Shown here piece after piece: positions 54,755-63,196 of a stretch of DNA of 64,000 nt. The notes under the pieces were generated by a model. The model had not been told where the DNA came from and made no database searches. It saw nothing but the letters and a program-made list of their open reading frames with translations. The stretch comes from Vibrio sp. FE10 (GTDB taxonomy: Bacteria; Pseudomonadota; Gammaproteobacteria; Enterobacterales; Vibrionaceae). Position 1 is the first letter of the stretch, and every line of letters begins with the position of its first letter. The translations under genes and the position numbers were made by a program. The stretch lies in the NCBI RefSeq assembly GCF_030297155.1, contig NZ_AP028068.1:1240001-1304000 (forward strand), read 5' to 3'.

Positions 54755-54874
54755 TTTATCTACCTGTGTTTGATAATGTTCTAAACATTGTATTGAAATC
54801 TTTGCTAATCACAAAGCGGCTTAATCCTGACTTACCCCCTTTTAAGCTAACTTTATACGCTCAATTACCAAAAT

Positions 54875-54897
54875 ATATTTGAAAATCATTCAAATAT
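54875..54897 (+). promoter_or_regulatory. Palindromic operator, first copy
   Basis: The perfect inverted repeat ATATTTGAA-AATCA-TTCAAATAT (arms 9 bp) lies between the divergent LysR and OpuAC-like genes. The core TTGAA-N5-TTCAA contains a T-N11-A LysR motif. It is followed by ATTAGGCTGTTT, nearly the same as the sequence after the second copy at 55833. Confidence 0.78.
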
Positions 54898-54965
54898 TAG
54901 GCTGTTTTTCACTGTTTTTTAGCCATGTACTATCTCTATCAAGCCGAACAAAAGGGGATAACAAC

Positions 54966-55751
54966 ATGACTAATAAAATCACAATTGGCGTAACAGATTT
55001 GTCGTTTCACCGCACTACTGCATCATTAGTTTCCAATGTATTAACCACAATGGGCTTCGAGGTCGAGCGTGTCTTTTCTCCTCATCAAGAAAATTTCGAA
55101 AAGCTAAAAGCGGGTGAAGTAGACATGCTTTCTTCGGCTTGGTTGCCATCAAGCCACGGTATTTACAAAGCGGGTGTTGAGGAAGTTGAGCCACTTATCG
55201 AGCTTGGTCTTCACTATGAACCTTACGCGTTGTGGGGTGTGCCTGATTATGTTCCTGAAGAGGCTGTTTCTGAGGTTGCTGATCTATTAAAACCTGAAGT
55301 TGTCGAGAAAATGAATTCTACCATTCAGGGCATTAACCCCGGTGCCGGTATCACACGCTTCTCTATTCAGATGATGAAAGAGTACGGCCTGAGCGATGTG
55401 GGTTACGAGTTTTTCCCAGGTAGCGAAGACGATTGTTTTGCTGCCTTTGAAAGCGCTGTGGCGAACAAGGAGTGGGTTGTTGTGCCGCTGTGGAAGCCTC
55501 AATTTTTGCACTATCGCTATGATATTCGAGAGCTCAAAGAACCCAAAGGCTTGCTCGGTATTGTTGATAGAGCGGTGCTTCTTTTAAGAGATGACAAGAA
55601 GCATTTGTTTAGCGAACAACAGATCCAGACGTTAGATTCACTGCGATTCTCGAACGATATTATCGCAGAGCTAGATTATAAAGTTTGCCGTGAAGGTAAG
55701 CCGCAAGATGAAGTAACGCGTGATTGGTTGATTGAGCAAGGTCTTATTTAA
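54966..55751 (+). CDS. OpuAC-like substrate-binding protein without signal peptide
   Basis: A 261-residue glycine betaine/quaternary-amine binding domain of the OpuAC type (TIGVTDLSFHRTTASLVSNVL, KLKAGEVDMLSSAWLPSS, GINPGAGITRFSIQMM, WVVVPLWKPQFLHYRYDIREL). Start chosen at 54966 because AAGGGG stands 8 nt upstream. The longer frame from TTG 54879 would supply a signal-like stretch, but it overlaps the palindrome and lacks a binding site. As started, the protein has no signal peptide, so it would remain in the cytosol, unlike true transporter binding proteins. No permease or ATPase gene is adjacent. It may be a cytosolic sensor or enzyme-like protein; this is not shown. Confidence 0.8.
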   Translation: MTNKITIGVTDLSFHRTTASLVSNVLTTMGFEVERVFSPHQENFEKLKAGEVDMLSSAWLPSSHGIYKAGVEEVEPLIELGLHYEPYALWGVPDYVPEEAVSEVADLLKPEVVEKMNSTIQGINPGAGITRFSIQMMKEYGLSDVGYEFFPGSEDDCFAAFESAVANKEWVVVPLWKPQFLHYRYDIRELKEPKGLLGIVDRAVLLLRDDKKHLFSEQQIQTLDSLRFSNDIIAELDYKVCREGKPQDEVTRDWLIEQGLI

Positions 55752-55832
55752 CCGCTATGCCTCTATGCAGCAGCTAACAGAGTTACGTGTTCCTGTTGCT
55801 CAATCAGTGACAACACGATTATCAAAAATTAA

Positions 55833-55847
55833 TTGAATATGATTCAA
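55833..55847 (+). promoter_or_regulatory. Palindromic operator, second copy
   Basis: The core TTGAA-TATGA-TTCAA is followed by ACATTAGGCGGTTT, matching the sequence downstream of the copy at 54875 over nearly 30 bp. It lies 68 nt before the ATG of the oxidoreductase gene; the first copy's core is 72 nt before its gene. Confidence 0.78.
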
Positions 55848-55915
55848 ACATTAGGCGGTTTATCTAAATTGAGAGTCAACTAAGATTAACTTGTCTAATT
55901 CAAGGAGAAAGCACA

Positions 55916-56941
55916 ATGTCAGTACCATCAAAAATGAAAGCTATCGGATTTACTCAGTCACTTGCGATTACAGAGCAAGACAGTCTAGTTGAGTTTGAAA
56001 CAAACCTTCCAGAACTAAAAGAACATGATCTGCTTGTGAAAGTGAGCGCGACGTCTATCAATCCAGCAGACGCAAAAATTCGAATTCGCAGTGCTCAAGA
56101 CAAAACACTTGAGCAACCCAAAGTACTTGGTTATGACGCGGTTGGTGAAGTTGTCGGTAAAGGTACAGACGTTGATGGCTTTGAACTAGGCGACCGTGTT
56201 TACTATGCAGGTGACGTAACTCGCATGGGCGCTAATGCAGAATACCAAGCCGTTGACTACCGTATTACGGCAAAAGCACCAAAGAGCCTTTCTGATGAAG
56301 CGGCTGCTGTTATGCCGCTAGCAACGCTTACTGCGTGGGAAGCCTTGTTTGATCGCTTACGTGTTCGTCCAGAAGAGAAAAAATCCATTCTGATCATTGG
56401 TGGTGCTGGTGGTGTCGGTTCAATCACGATTCAATTGGCGAGCCAACTAACTAACCTGACGGTTATTGCGACGGCTTCAAGACCTGAAACTGAACAGTGG
56501 GTAAGAGATATGGGTGCAGACCATGTGGTGAATCACCGTAACTTGGTTGAGTCTGTACGAGAGCAAGGTATTCAGCATGTCGACTACATCTTCAATGTTG
56601 CCGATACCAAAGGGCACTGGGAATCGATGGTCGAGCTAATTGCACCACAAGGCATGATCAGCTCTATTGTTGAGTTCGATGGCGGGATTGATCTTTCTGC
56701 GCTGCAAGGTAAGTCTGCTGGATTTGTGTGGGAACTGATGTTTACACGTTCACTGTTCAACACAGACGATATTCAGAAACAACAAGATATCCTGTTCCAA
56801 GCAGCGAACCTGATTGATTCTGGCCGTATTAAGTCTACGCTTACTACCACATTGAATGGCTTTAGTGTTGAGACACTGAAAGATGCGCACCAACGTATTG
56901 AAAGCAGCGCGTCGATTGGTAAAACAGCCGTCAAATATTAA
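55916..56941 (+). CDS. Zinc-type alcohol dehydrogenase-like quinone oxidoreductase
   Basis: A 341-residue medium-chain dehydrogenase/reductase. The N-terminal GroES-like domain has INPADAKIRIR and VLGYDAVGEVVGKG; the Rossmann domain carries ILIIGGAGGVGSITIQLA near residue 160, typical of NADPH binding. The usual Cys/His ligands of the catalytic zinc are absent, as in quinone reductases; the family (zinc-binding alcohol dehydrogenase family) is named only by similarity. AAGGAG stands 7 nt upstream of ATG. The upstream operator suggests control by the LysR regulator at 53822. The substrate is unknown. Confidence 0.88.
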   Translation: MSVPSKMKAIGFTQSLAITEQDSLVEFETNLPELKEHDLLVKVSATSINPADAKIRIRSAQDKTLEQPKVLGYDAVGEVVGKGTDVDGFELGDRVYYAGDVTRMGANAEYQAVDYRITAKAPKSLSDEAAAVMPLATLTAWEALFDRLRVRPEEKKSILIIGGAGGVGSITIQLASQLTNLTVIATASRPETEQWVRDMGADHVVNHRNLVESVREQGIQHVDYIFNVADTKGHWESMVELIAPQGMISSIVEFDGGIDLSALQGKSAGFVWELMFTRSLFNTDDIQKQQDILFQAANLIDSGRIKSTLTTTLNGFSVETLKDAHQRIESSASIGKTAVKY

Positions 56942-57000
56942 TCGTTAATGATTTAGATCTTTGACGGTTTGAATCGTTGCTTATTTGAACGCTTGAACAG

Positions 57001-57050
57001 AAAGCCACTGATGTCTATCGCGAATCGATAAGGTATCAGTGGCTTTTTTT
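57001..57050 (+). terminator. Terminator of oxidoreductase gene
   Basis: A 12-bp inverted repeat (AAAGCCACTGAT / ATCAGTGGCTTT) with a long loop containing a further small stem (ATCGcgaatCGAT), then T-tract. Confidence 0.88.
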
Positions 57051-57070
57051 GTGTTTATTCCAACAAGGCT

Positions 57071-57679
57071 TTACTCCGTTTCTTGCGAGGTTTTGAATTG
57101 AACCTGAATGAGGTTTAGCTCGAAGGGCAAAGGTTGTTTATCTGCAATCAAAAAGCCGATCTGTTTGATGTCTTGGGCTTCAAGCCTTTGCGCACCACTA
57201 AGTAATAGACCTCTGAACACGGCTTGAAAGTCGTTTAGTTGGAAGACATTCTTAAGTTGCTCGCCTTCGATTGTCTCAAAGCTGTGCTTGTAGTTGGTTC
57301 GATAACCGTCTTTCCATGTGGTGAACCTTAATTGGTAAGTACGACCATCACCAACAAACGTCAGCTCTACGCTGTCCACTTCAGATCTTAGTGATTCGAC
57401 AGAGCGGTTGATTGAGCTAAAGCCACCATTGTTCTCTAACGATAAATCACCGCTAAACTGGCTCATCCCATCACCGTAAATAAGCCCACCAGTTGAGATA
57501 CCGCCCATCACATTGTCGTTGATCGCTGTCCAATTTTTATGTTCGTTCGCTTGTGTGAAATCAATCATCTCTGTTCCTGCTGTTGACCCTTTAGACCATA
57601 AAAAAGAGAGGCTGAGTACTAGCCACAAAAGGTGTCTGTGCTTAAGCAATGAATGCGTTTTCAAAGCCGTTCCGTTCAT
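57071..57679 (-). CDS. CIA30-family exported protein
   Basis: A 202-residue protein with an N-terminal hydrophobic signal (LLKHRHLLWLVLSLSFLWSKGSTAG, residues 12-36), followed by a single CIA30 (NADH:ubiquinone complex I intermediate-associated protein 30) domain: IDFTQANEHKNWTAINDNVMGGISTGGL, FSGDLSLENNGGFSSINRS and YQLRFTTWKDGYRTNYKHSF. In mitochondria the family assists complex I assembly; the bacterial exported members have no settled role. GGAGG stands 5-6 nt upstream of ATG. A 7-bp tandem repeat lies directly upstream of that site. It is monocistronic. Confidence 0.85.
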   Translation of the reverse strand: MNGTALKTHSLLKHRHLLWLVLSLSFLWSKGSTAGTEMIDFTQANEHKNWTAINDNVMGGISTGGLIYGDGMSQFSGDLSLENNGGFSSINRSVESLRSEVDSVELTFVGDGRTYQLRFTTWKDGYRTNYKHSFETIEGEQLKNVFQLNDFQAVFRGLLLSGAQRLEAQDIKQIGFLIADKQPLPFELNLIQVQFKTSQETE

Positions 57680-57688
57680 GATTTCCTC

Positions 57689-57715
57689 CGTTAGCCGTTA
57701 GCCGTTAGCCGTTAG
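57689..57715 (-). repeat. Short tandem repeat of CGTTAGC next to a ribosome binding site
   Basis: Almost four copies of the 7-bp unit CGTTAGC end 1-2 nt before the GGAGG of the CIA30 gene (on its template strand). The number of copies would change the leader length but not the coding frame. Confidence 0.9.
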
Positions 57716-57727
57716 TCTGTTCGCGTT

Positions 57728-57994
57728 TTATGGAGAAGGTTCAGTGGCGAGCATACCCAGACAGTGTTCGATGAATTCAGAGTAATTTGAAGCATTGTCG
57801 TACTCGATTTTCAATGAACCATGAAACATCAGAGTGACGGTGACGCCTTTATAGCTTAGCCAACAGGTGTAACCATCGTAATCATGCCAAGCCGTCATTT
57901 CGCCCACTTGATATTTATTGTCCAGTTGCTCGCCAGAGGTGCGAATGCACTCAAACACTCTGAGAAACTCAATAATGGTGATTCTGTTGTCCAT
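57728..57994 (-). CDS. DUF3081-like small protein
   Basis: An 88-residue protein starting MDNRITIIEFLRVFECIRTS at 57994, where GGGAG precedes by 6 nt; a start seven codons upstream is rejected because it contains that site. The pattern of the sequence (RVFECIRTSGEQLDNKYQVGEMTAWHDYDGYTCWLSYKGVTVTLMFHGSLKIEY) resembles DUF3081 of marine gammaproteobacteria. The role is unknown. The gene lies on the same strand just upstream of the CIA30 gene, so it may share a transcript with it. Confidence 0.68.
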   Translation of the reverse strand: MDNRITIIEFLRVFECIRTSGEQLDNKYQVGEMTAWHDYDGYTCWLSYKGVTVTLMFHGSLKIEYDNASNYSEFIEHCLGMLATEPSP

Positions 57995-58015
57995 GTGTTG
58001 CTCCCGCTGCGTCAT

Positions 58016-58340
58016 CTTTGAGAATGGGCTGAATTTTGGTATCTAAACTTGTTACGGCTTGCTTTTCTGTCCTTACGGTTTGCCTCTGTGCCCCGATCAC
58101 TGAAAGGATCTTATCTTCTCGATAAACCGCTGTTTTCTAATATTTTCATCGTCATTCCATACATCCGATTAATCCTGAACATAGCGGGCGTAACAAACTT
58201 GAATAACGACGTTAACTCTCATGATAAAGACGAGCTTAATTTGCGTTTATGGTAGTTAATTAAAACCATAGTCGATAGGATAAATAACATCGGAGCCATC
58301 TAGTTGGCTGAAATGGAATCTACAGAAAGTGCGTGTAAAC
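58016..58340. other. Gene-free interval upstream of SBF-type transporter
   Basis: About 320 nt of A+T-rich DNA between divergent genes. A 68-codon frame (58049-58255) starts at TTG without a binding site and is rejected. Nothing else is seen, so it presumably holds both promoters. Confidence 0.5.
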
Positions 58341-59321
58341 ATGATAGAAAAACTGAAAAAGGAATGGTTTCTGGTAGGGATGGTGGTGGCCATGGTCGTT
58401 GCTGTTTTTACGCCAGATTGGGGGAAGTCGGGTGGGGTACTTCATCTTGATACGGTTACCGTTCTCGGCATCGCCTTGGTGTTTTTCTTACATGGTTTGG
58501 GTTTGTCACCAAAAGCTATTCTTGAAGGGCTTTCGAATTGGAAGCTGCACGTTTTTGTACAAAGTGCGACCTTCTTAGTTTACCCACTGCTTTGGGTGAT
58601 ATTCGGGCAAGGCTTTGTCGCTTATATGCCAGCAGCTCTGGCTTTTGGCTTCTGTTATCTTTTCGTTTTACCTAGTACGATTTCGTCTTCGGTTGCGATG
58701 ACGGTGATTGGAAAAGGAAACCTACCGGGTGCGATATTCAATGCATCGCTCTCTAGTATTTTAGGCGTGTTCATTACGCCGCTTCTGATTCAGCTCTTTA
58801 TGGGATTAGAAGGTGTAGAGCTAAACCTGATGGAGTCGGTGATCTCGATATCTAAAATGCTATTGCTGCCAATGATCGTCGGTCAGTTGATGCGTCCATT
58901 GCTTTTTGAGTGGACTCAGAAACAGAAGTCAGTGGTCAATAAGTTAGACAAATACGTGATACTTCTGATTGTTTACAGTGCTTTCTGTGACTCCATAGAA
59001 CACGGTATTTGGAGCGACTTCTCACCGATGTTGCTGTTGGTGTCTGCGGTGATTTGTTTAGTGATATTGATGGTGATGGTACACGGCATTCAGTGGAGCG
59101 CCCGTAAGGTTGGATTCAATCATCAAGATGAAGTTGCAGCTGTGTTTTGTGGTACTAAGAAGACCTTAGCGGCAGGTATTCCTATGGCTAAGGTGATCTT
59201 TGCTCACAACCCTAATCTAGGGATGATATTACTGCCTATTATGCTTTATCACCCGATTCAGATCTTTTACTGTGCGGTGCTAGCCAATCGCTATGCCAAG
59301 GTTGATACACAATCGAGTTAA
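58341..59321 (+). CDS. SBF/BASS-type transporter (YfeH-like)
   Basis: A 326-residue integral membrane protein of the bile acid:sodium symporter-like group (SBF-like, E. coli YfeH type). About nine or ten transmembrane helices are visible, beginning with WFLVGMVVAMVVAVFT; the conserved segments FGFCYLFVLPSTISSSVAMTVIGKGN and CGTKKTLAAGIPMAKVIF resemble the two crossed substrate-binding helices. ATG at 58341 is preferred to GTG at 58329; neither has a strong binding site. The substrate is unknown. It is monocistronic with a terminator. Confidence 0.85.
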   Translation: MIEKLKKEWFLVGMVVAMVVAVFTPDWGKSGGVLHLDTVTVLGIALVFFLHGLGLSPKAILEGLSNWKLHVFVQSATFLVYPLLWVIFGQGFVAYMPAALAFGFCYLFVLPSTISSSVAMTVIGKGNLPGAIFNASLSSILGVFITPLLIQLFMGLEGVELNLMESVISISKMLLLPMIVGQLMRPLLFEWTQKQKSVVNKLDKYVILLIVYSAFCDSIEHGIWSDFSPMLLLVSAVICLVILMVMVHGIQWSARKVGFNHQDEVAAVFCGTKKTLAAGIPMAKVIFAHNPNLGMILLPIMLYHPIQIFYCAVLANRYAKVDTQSS

Positions 59322-59350
59322 ACTTGTTTGTTGTTACAAGTACAACAGAA

Positions 59351-59382
59351 AAACGCCTTTCACTTCGTTGTGGAAGGCGTTT
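59351..59382. terminator. Bidirectional terminator
   Basis: The inverted repeat AAACGCCTTTCAC / GTGGAAGGCGTTT (one mismatch) lies between the convergent transporter and nitrobindin-like genes. Confidence 0.82.
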
Positions 59383-59392
59383 GTATTTGAAC

Positions 59393-60013
59393 CTAATTCA
59401 CTTTAATTAGCGTACTTGAATCGGTATGAGCAAAAGCGTTGTCGTAGATCTCTAAGCCTGTTGTTTGAGAGTAAGTCAATGTGTCGTCTGAAATACTAAT
59501 GTTCATTGTGAAGCCCGTAGTGGTTGCGTTGTCTGTCATGTATTCAGACTCAGCGATACCGCGCTTAGACGCGACTAGCGTCATTGTATCGCCAGCAGGG
59601 CCTTCCGCGGTGACGCATGTGGTGCGTGGCACGCAGTAAGAGTTGTATACGATCTGATTCTTTTGGTCGTAGATGAAGTAACCACGTTGATCGTGGAATT
59701 TAGAATCGTCGGCCTTTCTGAATACTTCCTGCTTGTAGTACAGAGCAACAAGGTATTGGTCGCTGGCATTGGTTGCGTCTGCGGCAACCTCAAACGTCAT
59801 CACTTCATAAAACGGTGTGACTGCAGGGCCACCCGCACCCACATCAGTCCCTTCTTGACCCGGTGAAATGTCAACGCCACCAGTTTCGACCGATTTCCAT
59901 GTGCCGACTAACTTTGCAAGTGGACCGAAATCCATTCCGTTGATTGTATTGTGGTCGGCTACTGCTGGAACCGAGATTGCTGCTGCAATACCAAGTGCTA
60001 ATAATTTTTTCAC
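59393..60013 (-). CDS. Exported nitrobindin-like beta-barrel protein
   Basis: A 206-residue protein with signal peptide KLLALGIAAAISVPAVA and a beta-rich mature part. The opening GMDFGPLAKLVGTWKSVETGG and the later FYEVMTFEVA and DQRGYFIYDQKNQIVYNSY resemble the THAP4/nitrobindin-like heme-binding barrel family; no clear heme His is confirmed here. The start codon is GTG at 60013, preceded by AAGGAAG at 5-6 nt. It is monocistronic and convergent with the SBF-type transporter. Heme binding is a prediction only. Confidence 0.72.
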   Translation of the reverse strand: MKKLLALGIAAAISVPAVADHNTINGMDFGPLAKLVGTWKSVETGGVDISPGQEGTDVGAGGPAVTPFYEVMTFEVAADATNASDQYLVALYYKQEVFRKADDSKFHDQRGYFIYDQKNQIVYNSYCVPRTTCVTAEGPAGDTMTLVASKRGIAESEYMTDNATTTGFTMNISISDDTLTYSQTTGLEIYDNAFAHTDSSTLIKVN

Positions 60014-60312
60014 TGTAACTTCCTTTTTTTGTAATTATCTGACCTCAGTAAAAGTAAGGTTATTGTGAAACAAGTTTATTAACTCAGATCAGTATTCTTG
60101 GTTACTATGAGAGCGATATGTAACTTGATGTATCAGTCAATAAGGGAATATTAATACTGGGGAGTGTAGGGCTGAGAGCGGTGATTTAGTCGTCGAATCT
60201 TCATCCAAAATTGCATTAATCCAATCTCAATAACTTTGTTCTTACTTATTTTAAATTCTCATGTATGATGTGCGCCCATAATTGTATGACAAATGTGTAA
60301 TCATCCTTCTGT
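60014..60312. other. Gene-free interval between divergent genes
   Basis: About 300 nt, A+T-rich, between the nitrobindin-like gene and the EamA gene. It must carry both promoters; no other element was recognised. Confidence 0.5.
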
Positions 60313-61206
60313 ATGAATAAAGCTGTTAACCACGCCATTTTGCTTTTGGTGCTCGCAAACCTACTTGCGTCCTTTTCAGACGTATCGTTGAAGATACTGA
60401 ATGGTGAAGTCCCTACGTTCCAGTATGTGTTTATCCGTCAGGTATTGAGCGTGATCTTGCTGCTTCCATTTTGGTTAAAGTTACCGAGAGAGACGCGTAT
60501 GCAAGGTGGTTGTCGCATTAACTTCTTGCGAGCTCAATTTATCTTGGTCGGGAGCGGTTGCGCGATGATCGCCATTACACATCTTACTTTGGCGACAGCA
60601 AACGCGATGTTCTATGTTGGGCCAATACTCATGCTGCCTCTTTCGATTGTGTTGTTGAAAGAAAGGCCAACATCATCAAAAGTGGTCGCGACACTGATTG
60701 GCTTTGTTGGCGTATTGATCGTCTTGCGCCCAGAGCAATTTCATTGGGCGGCGATTGCAGGTTTAGGCAGTGCGCTTGCGATGGGAGTAGGTAACATCTT
60801 GATCAAGCGTCTGAACGCAGAGCAACACATTATCTCAACCTTGTTCTGGACTAGTGTGATGACGTTGCCACTCGCGCTGGTATTCGCACTGCCAACATGG
60901 TCTGCGATTGAATGGCGTCATGTCGGATGGATCATGGCAATCAACTTGTTCGTACTTGGGTATCATGCGCTTGTGGTAGTCGCTTATAAAAAAGCACCGG
61001 CAAACCAAATTGCACTCGCAGAGTATTCAGGACTGGTGTTTGTGACGCTATTTGGCGTGATGTGGTTTGACGAAATCCCAGACATTCTGACGTTGGTTGG
61101 CATTAGCCTCATCGTTATTCCTATGATGCCGCTTAAATGGAAGAAGTTTTTTAGCTTGAAGAGCAGAACGCCTCTCGATGTTGAGGTCAATCAGCCCAAG
61201 TCATAA
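60313..61206 (+). CDS. EamA/DMT-family transporter
   Basis: A 297-residue inner-membrane exporter of the drug/metabolite transporter superfamily. Ten hydrophobic helices form two EamA repeats: the first starts AILLLVLANLLASFSDVSLKI and ends near KSGRDT-equivalent position 125, the second starts WAAIAGLGSALAMGVGNILI and ends ILTLVGISLIVIPMMPL. The Pro-Thr/Ser-Lys segment at the end of repeat one (KERPTSSKVVATLIGFVGVLIV) is typical. The substrate is unknown. It is monocistronic. Confidence 0.87.
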   Translation: MNKAVNHAILLLVLANLLASFSDVSLKILNGEVPTFQYVFIRQVLSVILLLPFWLKLPRETRMQGGCRINFLRAQFILVGSGCAMIAITHLTLATANAMFYVGPILMLPLSIVLLKERPTSSKVVATLIGFVGVLIVLRPEQFHWAAIAGLGSALAMGVGNILIKRLNAEQHIISTLFWTSVMTLPLALVFALPTWSAIEWRHVGWIMAINLFVLGYHALVVVAYKKAPANQIALAEYSGLVFVTLFGVMWFDEIPDILTLVGISLIVIPMMPLKWKKFFSLKSRTPLDVEVNQPKS

Positions 61207-61410
61207 CAGCTTGTCTTTCAGTTACTCTGTATTCCAAAAACGTCACATCGGCAGGGGTCGTCTAAACTTAGATTTGTATGGCATCAAAATAAGATGATTT
61301 AGGCTCTAAGAACGTTCTCGAAATAAATGCAAATTAATGCTTTACCTCAACTTAACTTGAGCTATTAGTATGTGCAACGTTGCTTACGAGAATACTTTAA
61401 GGAGAGAAGA

Positions 61411-61830
61411 ATGATCCAACTTGAACATGTGAATTTAGTCGTCAAAGACATCCCTGAAATGCTGACTTTCTATAAAGCGGCGTTCCCTCATTGGTATGTC
61501 CGTGATGAAGGAAAAGGCGAATGGTCAGGCAAGCCACGTAACTGGCTGCATTTTGGTGACGAATATCAATACATTGCATTGAGTGACCACGGTGAGGGTG
61601 AAAATCGAGATTTGGCTGGGCACTCTGTTGGCCTCGCGCACTTCGCTTATGTGACCAATAACATTGAGAGCGTCACTCAACGCCTTATTGATGCGGGTTT
61701 CCCGATTGCCAAGCCTGGTGCCGAAGAACCTTATCGAAAAAACGTCTACTTTGTGGATCCGGCAGGCTTTGAAATAGAATTCGTTGAATACCTGAGCGAT
61801 GATCCCAAACAGCGCAATGCGACAAGCTAG
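61411..61830 (+). CDS. VOC-family (glyoxalase-like) protein
   Basis: A 139-residue metal-dependent protein of the vicinal oxygen chelate superfamily. The start at 61411 (MIQLEHVNLVVKDIPEML) follows AAGGAGAG; the longer frame from 61372 is rejected. Likely metal ligands are His in EHVNLVV, His in LAHFAYV and Glu in FEIEFVEYL. Members include glyoxalase I, dioxygenases and fosfomycin-resistance enzymes; this one is not assigned further. It lies between two EamA transporter genes and ends at a bidirectional terminator. Confidence 0.85.
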   Translation: MIQLEHVNLVVKDIPEMLTFYKAAFPHWYVRDEGKGEWSGKPRNWLHFGDEYQYIALSDHGEGENRDLAGHSVGLAHFAYVTNNIESVTQRLIDAGFPIAKPGAEEPYRKNVYFVDPAGFEIEFVEYLSDDPKQRNATS

Positions 61831-61854
61831 TAGAGTCTTTGGGTAGACAGTACC

Positions 61855-61892
61855 AAAAAGGGCATTGTGGAATATTCCGCAATGCCCTTTTT
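61855..61892. terminator. Bidirectional terminator
   Basis: The near-perfect inverted repeat AAAAAGGGCATTG / CAATGCCCTTTTT with an A+T loop lies between the convergent VOC and EamA genes. Confidence 0.9.
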
Positions 61893-61935
61893 AGATTGAT
61901 TAGCTGATTAGCTAACTGATCTTTCGTTCGGTTGT

Positions 61936-62835
61936 CTACTTAGCCTTGAACGGCACTAATAGCTGTTTACCAAACACGTTAATGAGTGCGCCAGTAACAA
62001 TCAAGCCACCACCTAGATAAGTCCATACCGATGGGATTTCATTAAAGACCCACACGCCTAATAGCGCCGAGAAGACAATCTGAACGTATGAGTAAGCCGA
62101 AGCTTTGCCCGCTGCTTGTGTCTGCATTGCTTTGGTTAAACCGTATTGGCCTATCTGTGTGAAAATACCGACTAATACCAGCATCACGGTAAGGAATAGA
62201 CTTGGCCATACAAAGTCGTTCCAAATAAGGACTGTCGATATTGGCAGAGCAACCAGTGGGAAGTAGAAGATGATGACAGAGCTGTCTTCCGTCTGGCTCA
62301 GCTTTCTCACAATCACATAAGCGATTGAGCTACCAAATGCACCACATAACGCCACCATAATGCTGAATAGTGGTAATTCGCTGCTCGCACCGCTGTTCAT
62401 GCCTGGCTGAACCATCACCAATAATCCCGCTAGACAGAATGCAATGCAGATCATAGTCGATTTCTGGACGCGTTCTTTCAGGAATAACACACCGAGTAAC
62501 GCGGTAAAGACCGGATGAACGTATTGTAGAATGGTCGCTTCTGCTAATGGAAGAGTGGTTACAGCGTAGTAAACACACATCAGTGCTGCGGTACCGACTG
62601 CGCCACGAACGAACAACAAAGGTTTGTTATTACCCCAGATCGAAATGCCTTTTCGTTTTACGTCGATGTAGCTGATGATCAAAGACACCAAAGCCCTTGC
62701 TGCAACGATTTCGAATACAGGAATACCGTAATTGCTGATGTATTTCACACAAGCTGACATCAGTGCGAATCCAAAAGCGGAGAGGATCATGAATCGAACC
62801 CCAACAGGGATTTGTGAAAAAGAGAAAGAAGACAT
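61936..62835 (-). CDS. EamA/DMT-family transporter
   Basis: A 299-residue inner-membrane protein with ten transmembrane helices and two EamA repeats: FMILSAFGFALMSACVKYIS at the N-terminus, the repeat-one ending LPLAEATILQYVHPVFTALLGVLFLKER, and repeat two from FSIMVALCGAFGSSIAYVIVRKL to TYLGGGLIVTGALINVFG. It is distinct in sequence from the EamA protein at 60313. Metabolite export is the family role; the substrate is unknown. It is transcribed away from the amylase gene. Confidence 0.87.
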   Translation of the reverse strand: MSSFSFSQIPVGVRFMILSAFGFALMSACVKYISNYGIPVFEIVAARALVSLIISYIDVKRKGISIWGNNKPLLFVRGAVGTAALMCVYYAVTTLPLAEATILQYVHPVFTALLGVLFLKERVQKSTMICIAFCLAGLLVMVQPGMNSGASSELPLFSIMVALCGAFGSSIAYVIVRKLSQTEDSSVIIFYFPLVALPISTVLIWNDFVWPSLFLTVMLVLVGIFTQIGQYGLTKAMQTQAAGKASAYSYVQIVFSALLGVWVFNEIPSVWTYLGGGLIVTGALINVFGKQLLVPFKAK

Positions 62836-63196
62836 AAAAATATCAATAGGCTGAGGGAAAAGGAATCATAGCGTAGTTTAGGAGAGCCGACCAAAGTCTT
62901 TGTCTTGTTCTGGTCAACTTGATTCAATTAATTCTCATTTCTCTTTGGCGCACAATAGATTAAAGTTTAATGTTGCACTCTGTTGTGAGCGTGTGACATC
63001 TTGTTGGAGCATTTCATTCGTTGAAAATACTCTTAAACGTGCATCCTATTTTCCTCACATAAGATCGGCTATCGCTCAAATTTATAAAATCAATATCAAC
63101 AGAAGGTGACGCTAATTCAACTCTGATTTATCCGCCGTTTTAATTGTCTTCATCACTCATATCATTCTTATGAATTTATAATGAGAGATATGTTCT
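62836..63196. other. Gene-free interval upstream of amylase
   Basis: A 361-nt interval between divergent genes. A 69-codon frame at 62900-63109 lacks a binding site and is rejected. No convincing CRP site was found: the TTGTGAGCGTGTGACA at about 62983 has a poor second half and wrong spacing. Confidence 0.5.

Noticed and set aside
54879..54965. Extended N-terminus of the OpuAC-like protein
   Set aside because: TTG lies inside the perfect palindrome and has no ribosome binding site; ATG at 54966 has AAGGGG.
58049..58255. 68-codon frame as a gene
   Set aside because: It starts at TTG, has no binding site and covers a divergent promoter region.
62975..63000. CRP site before the amylase gene
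   Set aside because: Only the first half (TGTGA) fits; the second half and the spacing do not.
62900..63109. 69-codon frame as a gene
   Set aside because: No binding site and no protein-like pattern; it lies in the amylase promoter region.
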